Positions 44,411 to 52,589 of a DNA stretch of 64,000 nucleotides are shown here, piece after piece. Origin of the DNA: Pseudomonadota bacterium (lineage in GTDB: Bacteria > Pseudomonadota > Gammaproteobacteria > Burkholderiales > Burkholderiaceae_C); the NCBI GenBank assembly GCA_020161065.1, contig JAIUPH010000011.1, positions 62,001 through 126,000 of the forward strand, given 5' to 3'. The notes below the pieces were generated by a model, which had not been told where the DNA came from, made no database searches, and was given only the letters and a program-made list of their open reading frames with translations. The position numbers and the translations under genes were made by a program. Within the stretch, counting starts at the first letter, position 1, and every line of letters starts with the position of its first letter.

Positions 44411-44938
44411 TTACTTCGGCGCGGCGGCGCCGCGCCGGCTCATGCGCTCGGCCATGCTCTGCTGGCGCTGCTTGACCAGCGCGGCCAGCTTGGTGCGCTG
44501 GTCGGCCGACAGCACCCGGCTGACGTCGAGCATCGCCTGCATCATGCGCTTGCTGGCGGCGTCGTGGCGGGCCAGCTGCTGCTGGCGCAGCGCCTCGGCG
44601 GCGTTGGCGTCGACGGTGGGCTGGCTGAACAGCGTGATCATCTGGTCGTGCAGCGCCTGGCCGGAATCGCGCTGCGCCTTCAGGTCGGTGCGCGCGGCAT
44701 CGAAGATCTGGCGGATCTGCGTGCGCTGCTCGGTCGTGGCGTTGACCTCGTCGAGCATGCGCGGGCTCAGCATCGGCCCCATCATCATCGCGCCGGCGCC
44801 CGGGCCGCCGCCGTGGTGGCGCGGGCCATCGGGCGCGGCTTCGGCGGTCAGCACCATGCTGCCGGCCAGTGCCACCACGAGTCCGGTGGCCAGCAGGCGG
44901 CCGGCACTGCGGTTCCAGCGGTTGGCGTTCGTTTTCAT
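44411..44938 (-). CDS. Spy/CpxP-family periplasmic protein
   Basis: Exported protein of 175 residues. Signal peptide 1 to about 35 (ending AEA), His/Gly/Met-rich linker (HHGGGPGAGAMMMGP) that could bind metal, then a helical domain with an LTxxQ-type motif (LSADQRTKL) and QMITLFSQP. Family members are ATP-independent chaperones or sensor inhibitors. ATG 44938 has GGAG 10 bases upstream. Confidence 0.88.
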   Translation of the reverse strand: MKTNANRWNRSAGRLLATGLVVALAGSMVLTAEAAPDGPRHHGGGPGAGAMMMGPMLSPRMLDEVNATTEQRTQIRQIFDAARTDLKAQRDSGQALHDQMITLFSQPTVDANAAEALRQQQLARHDAASKRMMQAMLDVSRVLSADQRTKLAALVKQRQQSMAERMSRRGAAAPK

Positions 44939-45037
44939 CAAGACAGGCTCCAATCGGTGTTGCGATGGGCCGGGATGATGGGCGGGGCAGTTGTCGTCGC
45001 TGTGCGGGGCGGGTAAAGATCTGTTTGCAGCGCCATC

Positions 45038-45760
45038 TCAGTACGAGGTTTCGCGCGCGTCCTCGCCGCGGCGCACGGCCTTGTGGATGGCCTGGGCCGA
45101 GCGCGAATTCAGCTCGCCCACCAGCTCGACGGCCGGCTCGTCCACCGGCGCCAGCGAGAGCCCGTCGAGCACCACGCCGCCGTAAGCGGCGCGCAACGCT
45201 GCTTCGGCCTCGGCGGCCTCGTCGCCCTGCAGCGGCTCGGGGTGGGGCTGCGGCGCGCCGTCCAGCACCGAGGGTGTGGCTTCCAGCTCGCTGTCGCCGG
45301 GGGCGCGCGGCTCGGCGCCGGCCTCGGGTTCGCGTTCGATCAGCGCCACCGCCATCTTCGAGCGCAGGCTGGCCAGGCCTTCGTCGGACCAGTTGATGAC
45401 CACGCGCTCGAACTGCTCCAGCGCGCGCTTGAGCACGTCGTACGGGATCTTCTGCAGCGCGCGCACGCCCTTCTTGCCGAGCGCGTGCTCGATGAAGGCC
45501 AGCTGGCGCAGCGCCTGGCGGTTGTCGGGCATCTCGTCGAGCAGCGCCGCCAGCGACTGGCGGATGCGCAGCAGGTCCTGCTGCTCCTTCAACGCCGCCG
45601 GGTCGACCGGCTTGTCGCCGCGCTTGCGCGCCGCCGGCGCCGCCGATTCGGCCAGCACCAGCTCGATGCCGCGCTCGCCGCGCTGCACCTTCAGGTCGGC
45701 CTTGAAGAAAGCGCGGACGCCTTTGGCGAGAAGGGTGAAAGGAGCGGAGATCGAGGCCAT
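45038..45760 (-). CDS. Conserved hypothetical protein
   Basis: Cytosolic-looking protein of 240 residues, no signal peptide or membrane helix. It starts MASISAPFTLLAKGVRAFFK and has mixed charged helices (LRIRQSLAALLDEMP, YDVLKRALEQFERVVINW) then an acidic, Pro/Ala-rich 90-residue tail. I do not recognise a domain. It lies between the spy-like gene and the GGDEF gene on the minus strand, separated from each by about 100 bases, so could be monocistronic. Confidence 0.75.
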   Translation of the reverse strand: MASISAPFTLLAKGVRAFFKADLKVQRGERGIELVLAESAAPAARKRGDKPVDPAALKEQQDLLRIRQSLAALLDEMPDNRQALRQLAFIEHALGKKGVRALQKIPYDVLKRALEQFERVVINWSDEGLASLRSKMAVALIEREPEAGAEPRAPGDSELEATPSVLDGAPQPHPEPLQGDEAAEAEAALRAAYGGVVLDGLSLAPVDEPAVELVGELNSRSAQAIHKAVRRGEDARETSY

Positions 45761-45874
45761 GGCAAGCGGGCGGAAGAAGGCATGGGCGGTCTGACCGCCG
45801 ACGTCTTCGCTATCGGCCGCCGGCCAGAGGACTTGAGGCGGACTTGAGGCGGACTTGAGCCGCCCCCGGCGCAC

Positions 45875-47677
45875 TCAAGCGGCGCAGGTGCGGTTCTTGC
45901 CGGTGCGCTTGGCTTCGTACAGCGCCTCGTCGGCGCGGCCGAGCGCGGCTTCCAGCGCCTCGCCGGGGCGCCATTCGGTGACGCCGGCCGAGAAGGTGAC
46001 GAACACTTCGCGCTCGTCGTGCATGAACAGCGCCGCGCTCAAGGCGCGCTGCAGCCGCGTCAGCGTCTCGCGGGCCTCGTCCAGCGCGGTGGCCGGCAGC
46101 AGCACCACGAACTCCTCGCCGCCGAAGCGCGCCAGGTGGTCCACCGGGCGCAGCCGCTGGCGCACCTCGGCGGCCAGCGACTGCAGCGCCTTGTCGCCGG
46201 CGGCATGGCCCAGGCTGTCGTTGAGCTTCTTGAAGTTGTCGATGTCGATCAGCCCCACCGCCAGCGGCGCGCCGGCGCCGTCGCGCTCGCGGCGCGCGGC
46301 CTCCACCTCGAAGGCCTGGGTCAGGCCGCGGCGGTTGGCCACGCGGGTCAGCGCATCGGTGCTGACCTCGTCGGACAGGCGGCGCAGCTCGCCTTCGAGC
46401 GAGCGCACCTGCTCTTCGAGCTGGCGCGCGCGGTCGTGCTCGCCCTGCAGGCGCGACTGCGCCTGGCGCACGAGCTGCTGCACCGAGTGGCTGTCGTCGA
46501 CCAGTTCGCGCACCACGCCGGCCAGGCCTTCGATCGAATCGGCCGCCTCGATGGCCCGCACGTGGCGGCTGACGTTGTCGTGGAAGCGATCGGTCTGCTC
46601 GCCGAGCTCGCCGATCTCGCCCAGCATGCGGTTGATGAGCTGCTTGAGCGCGTTGCGCGCCTGCTCGCGCTCGGCGCGCACGCGGGCGTGGCGCTCGCGC
46701 GTCTCGGCCAGGATCACCGTCGCGGCGCGCACGCTGCGCACGTTCAGGCCTTCGGCCAGCCGCGCATGCAGCACCTCGGCCTGGCCACGCGCCCAACTTT
46801 CGTCCTCGGCCAGTTCGGCCAGGCCCAGGCCCAGCTCGGCGCACAGCCGGTTGACCTGGTCGACCAGGTGGTGGCGGTGCGCGAACAGGCGGCGGATCTC
46901 GTCGCACACCGCGTCCAGGTCCTGCAGGCAGGCGGTCGTCGGCCCTTGGCCCGCCAGGCGGTCGGCCAGCGCGCCCAGGCGGTCGGCCAGCTCGGCGGCG
47001 CGCGCCTCGCCGGGCGGCAGCGCGGCGTTGACGGTCAGGCGCAGGTGGTCGATGGCGGTCGGCCAATCGCCGCCGGCAACGGCACCGTGGCCGTTTTCGG
47101 CATGGGCATGGATATGGCCATTGGTGTGCGATTGCGCCTGGGCATCGGCGGCCTCGGCGGCCGCCGCCGATGGCCCTTCGGCCACCGCCACGCCGTCGTC
47201 GGCCGGCAGCGGGCCATCGGACTCCCAAGAGCCGACCAGCGCCGCCAGCCGCTGCTGCAGCCGCTGCAGGTCGCTGCGGCTGCCGTCCAGCACGCGCTGC
47301 AGGCTTTCCTTCTTGCGCGCCACCGACCATTGCCGGCTGCCGCGCTGCAGCGCGCGCACCAGGCGCTCGACCAGCGTGGCCCAGGCCTGCGCCTGCGCGC
47401 TGGCCGACTGCGCGTGCCGCTCCAGCGCCTGGCCGGCCTGTTCCCAGCGGCCCTGCATCAAGGCCTGCAGCAGTTCGTCGCGGCGCTGCGGCTCGTCGCC
47501 CAGGCGGGCCAGCAGCCGTTCCAGCAGCGGCCGCGCGCGCTCGGGCAGCACGGTGGCGGCGTGGCCGGCTTCCTCGGCAAAGGCGCGGGCGTAGTTCTCG
47601 GGGGTCGGTTCGAGCTGCGCCATCGCCAGGCGGCGCAAGGCGCCCTTGGCAATCTGCGCCGGGGTGGCGGCGGTCAT
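45875..47677 (-). CDS. Diguanylate cyclase with long N-terminal coiled-coil region
   Basis: GGDEF protein of 600 residues. The first 430 residues are helical and low complexity, with a His-rich stretch (HTNGHIHAHAENGHG) at about 185-200, and several coiled-coil segments (ALKQLINRMLGEIGELGEQ). The C-terminal GGDEF domain (about 435-595) has an FGGEEF active site and an RPVD inhibitory site five residues before it. It probably makes c-di-GMP with product feedback. No membrane segment. It starts 9 bases after the REC-PAS-GGDEF-EAL gene, so is cotranscribed. Confidence 0.9.
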   Translation of the reverse strand: MTAATPAQIAKGALRRLAMAQLEPTPENYARAFAEEAGHAATVLPERARPLLERLLARLGDEPQRRDELLQALMQGRWEQAGQALERHAQSASAQAQAWATLVERLVRALQRGSRQWSVARKKESLQRVLDGSRSDLQRLQQRLAALVGSWESDGPLPADDGVAVAEGPSAAAAEAADAQAQSHTNGHIHAHAENGHGAVAGGDWPTAIDHLRLTVNAALPPGEARAAELADRLGALADRLAGQGPTTACLQDLDAVCDEIRRLFAHRHHLVDQVNRLCAELGLGLAELAEDESWARGQAEVLHARLAEGLNVRSVRAATVILAETRERHARVRAEREQARNALKQLINRMLGEIGELGEQTDRFHDNVSRHVRAIEAADSIEGLAGVVRELVDDSHSVQQLVRQAQSRLQGEHDRARQLEEQVRSLEGELRRLSDEVSTDALTRVANRRGLTQAFEVEAARRERDGAGAPLAVGLIDIDNFKKLNDSLGHAAGDKALQSLAAEVRQRLRPVDHLARFGGEEFVVLLPATALDEARETLTRLQRALSAALFMHDEREVFVTFSAGVTEWRPGEALEAALGRADEALYEAKRTGKNRTCAA

Positions 47678-47685
47678 CGGCGGCT

Positions 47686-49929
47686 TCAACCTCGAACGGC
47701 GTCGGCGCTGGCTTCCAGCTCGCCGGCCTGCGTGATCCACGGCGCGCTGCGCGCCAGCACCGCCTGGTGCAGCCACTGCTCCAGGTCGCCGGCGGCGGCC
47801 GGGCGGCTGAACAGGAAGCCCTGCATCACCACCACGCCCAGGCGGTGCAGCACTTCCATCTGGCGCAGCGTCTCCACGCCCTCGGCGATGACGCGCAGGC
47901 CGAGCGAGCGCGCCAGCGCGATGATGGCGGTGACCACCGCCGAGCTTTGCGGGCTGACGCCGAGGTCGCGCACGAAGCTGCGGTCGATCTTCAGCTCGGA
48001 GATCGGCAGCGTGGTCAGGTACGACAGCGACGAGTAGCCGGTGCCGAAATCGTCGATCGCGATCTCGACGCCGATCTCGTTGAGCCGGTGCAAGGCCGGG
48101 ATCACGTTCTGCAGGTCCTTCATCAGGTTGTCTTCGGTGATCTCGAGCATGATCACGCGATGCGGCACGCCGTGCGCGGTGACGACCTGGTGGATGTGGT
48201 CGACCAGGTCGCTGCGCTCGAACAGCCGGCTGGGCAGGTTGACGGCGATCGACTCGCTGAAGCCGAAGCTCTGCTGCCAGGCCTTGGCCTGGCGCGCCGC
48301 CTCGGCCAGCGCCCATTCCGACAGCGGCACGATGAGGCCGGTCTCTTCGGCCAGCGGGATGAAGTCACCCGGCGGCACCAGGCGGCCGCCGCGCTGCCAG
48401 CGCATCAGCGCCTCGACGCCGATCATGCGCGCGTTGCGCACGTCGATCTTGGGCTGGTAGTGCAGCACCAGCTCGTCGCGCTCGATGGCCTTGTGCAGCG
48501 CCGTCTCCAGCTCGAGCTTCTCGCGCCCGCGGCCGGCCAGCTGCGGGCCGTACAGCGCCGAGGCATTGCGCCCGGTGGCCTTGACCGAGTACATCGCCAC
48601 GTCGGAGTTGCGCATCAGGTCGGCCACGCTGCCGCCGTCGCGCGGGTACATCGCGACGCCGACGCTGGCGGTGACGAAGCATTCCTGCGCGGCGACGACG
48701 ATGGGCTCGCGCATCACCTCCAGCATGCGCTGGGCCACGCGCTCGGCGTCGCGCTCGTCGGCCACCTCGGGCAGCAGCGCCACGAACTCGTCGCCGCCCA
48801 GGCGGCCCACGGCTTCCAGCGAGCGGTGCGAGCGCACGCCCATGCCGTGGCCTTCGTACACCGCCTCCAGCACCTGGTCGGAGTGGCGCACGCAGCCGCG
48901 CAAGCGGCGCGAGACCTCCATCAGCAACTCGTCGCCCGACTGGTGGCCCAGCGTGTCGTTGATGATCTTGAAGCGGTCGAGGTCGATCAGCAGCAGCGCG
49001 CACTGGTGGCCGAGCCGCCGCGCCATCTCCAGCGCGCGCTCGGCGCGCCACAGCAGCTGGCGGCGGTTGGGCAGGCCGGTCAGCGCGTCGAAGTTGGCCA
49101 GGTGGCGGATCTTGTCCTCGGCCACGCGGCGGTCGGTCACGTCCTGCACCACGCCGGTGTAGCCGACCATCTGGCCCTGCTCGTTGAACTCGGGCTCGGC
49201 CTCGACGTGCACGACGTGGTCGCCGCTGTACCAGTGCGGCGTGATGCGCATGTCGCTGGTCAGCACCGAGCCGTGCTGCAGCGTGCTACGCAGCATGCGC
49301 ATCAGCACGCGGCGGTCTTCGGCCGGCACCAGGCGCAGCAGGCCGCGGATGCTCAAGCCCTCGCCGGGCCCGAGGCCGAAGACGCGCAGCGCCTCCGGCG
49401 ACAGCAGCAGCCCGCCGTGGCGGCGCCAGTCGAAGCTGCCCATGCGCGCCAGGTCCTGCGCGCGCGCCAGCTTGCTCTTGCTGCGCTCCAGCTCCTGGCG
49501 CGTGCGCGCGGCGCGCAGCAGGTAGCGCAGGCGGCCGTCGAGCAGGCTCCACTGCTGCGTCCACTGCTGCGTCTTGACGAAGAAGTCGGTGGCGCCGGCC
49601 TCGTAGGCGCGGGTGATCGAGGCCTCGTCGTTGAGGCCGGTCAGCATCAGCACCGGCACGTGCTCGCCGCCGGGCAGCGCGCGCAGCGAGCGGCAGGTGT
49701 CGAAGCCGTCGAGCTCGGGCATCATGGCGTCGAGCACCACCACGTCGGGCATGCCGTCCTGCAGGGCCGCCAGCGCGGCACTGCCGCTGTCGACCTCGCG
49801 CACGACGAAGCCGCGCTCGCGCAGCGCGGCACCGGCGATCATCAACGTCACCTGGTCGTCGTCGGCCAGCAGCACGCGCGGATGGTCGCGAGCGTGCTCT
49901 TCGGCATAGGACGTGGCAACGGGACTCAT
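47686..49929 (-). CDS. REC-PAS-GGDEF-EAL c-di-GMP response regulator
   Basis: Response regulator of 747 residues. Receiver (about 15-140; acceptor Asp in VVLDAMMPELDG, Lys in VKTQQW), PAS (about 150-275, ending VVQDVTDRR), GGDEF (about 280-460; LGGDEF) and EAL (about 480-735). EAL catalytic residues are present: GVEALMRW, AVNLPS, LEITEDN, IDDFGTGYSS, KIDRSFV, AEGVET. A 20-residue insert separates the RHSD that should be the I-site from the GGDEF motif. Probably a phosphodiesterase, perhaps bifunctional. Upstream lies the Hpt gene. Confidence 0.92.
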   Translation of the reverse strand: MSPVATSYAEEHARDHPRVLLADDDQVTLMIAGAALRERGFVVREVDSGSAALAALQDGMPDVVVLDAMMPELDGFDTCRSLRALPGGEHVPVLMLTGLNDEASITRAYEAGATDFFVKTQQWTQQWSLLDGRLRYLLRAARTRQELERSKSKLARAQDLARMGSFDWRRHGGLLLSPEALRVFGLGPGEGLSIRGLLRLVPAEDRRVLMRMLRSTLQHGSVLTSDMRITPHWYSGDHVVHVEAEPEFNEQGQMVGYTGVVQDVTDRRVAEDKIRHLANFDALTGLPNRRQLLWRAERALEMARRLGHQCALLLIDLDRFKIINDTLGHQSGDELLMEVSRRLRGCVRHSDQVLEAVYEGHGMGVRSHRSLEAVGRLGGDEFVALLPEVADERDAERVAQRMLEVMREPIVVAAQECFVTASVGVAMYPRDGGSVADLMRNSDVAMYSVKATGRNASALYGPQLAGRGREKLELETALHKAIERDELVLHYQPKIDVRNARMIGVEALMRWQRGGRLVPPGDFIPLAEETGLIVPLSEWALAEAARQAKAWQQSFGFSESIAVNLPSRLFERSDLVDHIHQVVTAHGVPHRVIMLEITEDNLMKDLQNVIPALHRLNEIGVEIAIDDFGTGYSSLSYLTTLPISELKIDRSFVRDLGVSPQSSAVVTAIIALARSLGLRVIAEGVETLRQMEVLHRLGVVVMQGFLFSRPAAAGDLEQWLHQAVLARSAPWITQAGELEASADAVRG

Positions 49930-49940
49930 CGGCTGGCGCG

Positions 49941-50426
49941 CTACGTCGCGAGCATAGCCTCAACGGCCGCGAGCACCTGCCGTCCGTCGGCGACGAGCGA
50001 CTGCAACTCGGCCACCGGCGGCACCTGGCGCTGGCTGCGCAACTGCTGCTCGAGTTCGGCGCAACGCTGCGAGAAGTCCATGGCGCCGATCGCCGCCGAC
50101 GACGACTTCAGCGTGTGCGCCGCGCGCGACAGCCGATCGGCATCGCCCGTCGTCGCGGCCTGCTCGATGTCGGCCAGGTGGCGCTTGAGCGAGGCTTCGT
50201 AGGCCTGCAGCACGCGCCGCAGCACGCCGAGCTGGCCGCTGGGGTCCAGCTCGCGCAGGCGTTCGATGGCCTGCGGGTCGATCAGCGGCGTGGGCAGGGA
50301 CGGCGACGGCGACGGGGACGACGACGGCAATGCCGACGCCGCCGGCTGCGGCCACGCGGCGCCGCTGGCTTGCGAGGGGCCGTCGGCCCCATGGCGATCG
50401 AAACCCATGGCCTTGTCTTTCTTCAT
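49941..50426 (-). CDS. Hpt-domain phosphotransfer protein
   Basis: Cytosolic protein of 161 residues. A Pro/Ser-rich N-terminus (about 30-45, SSSPSPSPSLPTP) precedes the Hpt helical bundle (about 70-155) with the phospho-His in AAHTLKSSSAAIGAM. It likely passes phosphate from a kinase to the REC domain of the following c-di-GMP protein, whose gene starts 11 bases later. ATG 50426 is chosen for its AGG 7 bases upstream; ATG 50408 is also possible. Confidence 0.85.
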   Translation of the reverse strand: MKKDKAMGFDRHGADGPSQASGAAWPQPAASALPSSSPSPSPSLPTPLIDPQAIERLRELDPSGQLGVLRRVLQAYEASLKRHLADIEQAATTGDADRLSRAAHTLKSSSAAIGAMDFSQRCAELEQQLRSQRQVPPVAELQSLVADGRQVLAAVEAMLAT

Positions 50427-50648
50427 CTCGTACCTGCGCGTACCGCAGCCCCCTGGCGATCCGCCGGAGAATGCCGGCAGCACGACCTGGCCGTCAAGGC
50501 GACCGGCACGACGCCGTCAGGGAACTTCGGCGGCCTCTTGCGTCGGTTATCGGGCGTTGCGGCGCGCTCTTGAGGATGCTGTCGAGGACAGCGTCGAGGA
50601 CGGCGGCGCGCCCACGTCCTCGCGTGCGGTCTCCGTACAATCGACGCC
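50427..50648. promoter_or_regulatory. Divergent control region Hpt // orphan kinase
   Basis: Gap of 222 bases with no gene. It holds a short tandem GTCGAGGACAGC/GTCGAGGACGGC repeat near 50580-50605. Promoters for the Hpt/c-di-GMP operon and for the plus-strand kinase must be here, but no convincing hexamers were found. Confidence 0.3.
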
Positions 50649-51896
50649 ATGCGCGTGCTGTCCCTCGCGGCGACCTCGATCGCCCCGGCCTTGTCGGCAG
50701 CGGCCGATGGCAGCGCCTCTTCCGCCGGCAGCGGGCCGTGGATCTTCGCCAGCGTGGCCTTCATCGGCGTGGCCACCGCCAGCTACGCGGCCGGGCTGTG
50801 GCGCTCGGGCCGCGCCCGCGACGATGCGGCGCCACCGCCGCCGGCAGCCTCACCCCCAACTGCACCTGCCGCGCCGGACGCACCCACCGCCCCCGCGGCC
50901 CCCGCCGCCACGGCCGCCACCGCCGCGGCGCTGCGCCAACTGGCCGCCGGCCTGGCCGCCGACCCGCGCCCGGCGCTGCTGCTGCACACCGATCGCGCCA
51001 GCGGCCAGCGCCGCCTGCTGCAGGCCAACGCGGCCGCGCTGCAGCAGCTCGAAGCCACCGCGGCCGCGCTCGGCGGCCCGTGGTCGGCGCTGGAAGCGGC
51101 CGCGCCGGCGGCGCTGCGCCACGCGCTGGCCGACCCCGGCGCGCCCGGCGGCTGGTGGCTGCTGCGCGACGAAGGCGAAGGCCTGTGCCTGGCGCTGGGC
51201 CCCGACGACGGCGGCGGCGCCAGCGACGAGACGGCCTCGCTGGTCTACACCGTCTCGCACGACCTGCGCGCGCCGATCCGCGTGGTCGACGGCTTCACGC
51301 GCATCGTCAAAGAAGACTACGGCCGCCAGCTCGACCGCGTCGGCAACGACCACCTCGACCGCGTGCTGGCCGCTGCCGCGCGCATGAACCAGATGATCGA
51401 CGCCGTGCTCACCATGGCGCGGCTGGCCACGCAGCCGCTGGTGCGCCAGCCGGTGGACCTGTCGCAACTGGCCGGCTTCGTGATCGACGACCTGCGCCGC
51501 GCCACGCCCGAGCGCCAGGTGGAGGTGCAGATCGAGCCCGGGCTGCGCAGCCGCGGCGACCCCACGCTGCTGCGCCTGGTGCTGGAGAACCTGCTGGGCA
51601 ACGCCTGGAAGTACAGCGGCCAGAACCCGCGCGCGAAGATCGAGTTCGGCTGCAGCCGCGACGAGGAAGGCGCGCGCTGGGTCTATGCGGTGCGCGACAA
51701 CGGCGCCGGCTTCGACATGCGCGTGGCCGACCGCCTGTTCGGCCTGTTCCAGCGCCTGCACAGCGCCAAGGACTTTCCGGGCACCGGCGTCGGCCTGGCC
51801 TCGGTGCGGCGCATCGTGCAGCGCCACGGCGGCCAGGTCTGGGCCGAGTCGGAGCCCGGCCGCGGCGCGGTGTTCTACTTCACGCTGCCGGGTTGA
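50649..51896 (+). CDS. Sensor histidine kinase, phytochrome-like HisKA type
   Basis: Kinase of 415 residues: one membrane helix (about 30-50), an Ala/Pro linker (about 60-95) that is almost only Ala, Pro and Thr, a short PAS-like module (about 110-190), HisKA with VYTVSHDLRAPIRVVDGF (H-box about 200), and HATPase with N-box LVLENLLGNAWKYSG and GLASVRRIV. The H-box variant HDLRAPI is that of bacteriophytochrome-type kinases. It has no adjacent cognate regulator on its strand; the Hpt protein or ANTAR regulator are candidate partners. Confidence 0.88.
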   Translation: MRVLSLAATSIAPALSAAADGSASSAGSGPWIFASVAFIGVATASYAAGLWRSGRARDDAAPPPPAASPPTAPAAPDAPTAPAAPAATAATAAALRQLAAGLAADPRPALLLHTDRASGQRRLLQANAAALQQLEATAAALGGPWSALEAAAPAALRHALADPGAPGGWWLLRDEGEGLCLALGPDDGGGASDETASLVYTVSHDLRAPIRVVDGFTRIVKEDYGRQLDRVGNDHLDRVLAAAARMNQMIDAVLTMARLATQPLVRQPVDLSQLAGFVIDDLRRATPERQVEVQIEPGLRSRGDPTLLRLVLENLLGNAWKYSGQNPRAKIEFGCSRDEEGARWVYAVRDNGAGFDMRVADRLFGLFQRLHSAKDFPGTGVGLASVRRIVQRHGGQVWAESEPGRGAVFYFTLPG

Positions 51897-51915
51897 GCGC
51901 CCGGCAACGCCGCGC

Positions 51916-52563
51916 TCAATCGACGCCGCTGCGCGCCAGCTCTTCCACCGCCTGCACCAGCCGCTCGGCTTGCTGCTCGACCAACAGGCCCTGCTCCTGC
52001 GCCAGCCGCTGCACGCGCTGCCAGGCACGCTCGCGCGTCAGCGAGTAGCGGTGCATCACGATGCCCACCGCCATCGCCACCAGTTCGGTGGGCACGGCCG
52101 CGGCGGCGGCGGCCGATGACGCCGGCACCGCCGCTGCGGCGGGGCCGGCCGCCGGCTGCGGCTCGGCCGGCGCCGGCGGCGCGCCGCTGCGCAGGCGGGC
52201 CAGCGCGGCGTCGACGGTGGGCACGATCTTACCCACGTCCAGCGGTTTCACGAGGTAGGCCACCGCACCCAGCGAGCGCACCTTGGCGGCGGTGCCTTCG
52301 TCGGAGAAGGCCGACAGGAAGATGAAGGGGATGCGGCTCACGTCGCGCAGATACTCGGCGACGTCGAAGCCGGTCTTGCCTTCCATGCGGATGTCCAGCA
52401 GCGCCAGCTCGGGCTTGTGCTCGCGCGCCAGCAGGATCGCGTCGTCGCCGTTGTCGGCGTCGATCACCTCGTAGCCGGCCTGCGCCAGGCCGTGCACGAC
52501 GGTCGCCAGCACCAGGCGGTCGTCGTCGAGCACCAGGATGCGCCCCTTGTTCTTGCTGCTCAT
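51916..52563 (-). CDS. ANTAR-domain response regulator (PdtaR/EutV/AmiR type)
   Basis: Response regulator of 215 residues. Receiver (5-122; DDDR, acceptor Asp in LLDIRMEGKTG, Lys in VKPLD), an Ala/Pro-rich linker (125-150), and an ANTAR domain (about 150-210; VAMAVGIVMHRYSLTRERAWQR). ANTAR domains bind RNA hairpins and act by antitermination. AAGG is 6 bases before the ATG. Located 26 bases after the multi-PAS HisKA_2 kinase gene, and HisKA_2 kinases are the known partners of ANTAR regulators. Confidence 0.92.
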   Translation of the reverse strand: MSSKNKGRILVLDDDRLVLATVVHGLAQAGYEVIDADNGDDAILLAREHKPELALLDIRMEGKTGFDVAEYLRDVSRIPFIFLSAFSDEGTAAKVRSLGAVAYLVKPLDVGKIVPTVDAALARLRSGAPPAPAEPQPAAGPAAAAVPASSAAAAAAVPTELVAMAVGIVMHRYSLTRERAWQRVQRLAQEQGLLVEQQAERLVQAVEELARSGVD

Positions 52564-52589
52564 CGCTGCCTTGGCCCCTGCATGGGCGG

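Noticed and set aside
45013-45028. GTAAAGATCTGTTTGC upstream of the Spy-like gene as a CpxR-like box
   Set aside because: Only the first GTAAA half fits; the second half matches poorly and it is over 70 bases from the start codon. Notable only as an AT-rich patch.
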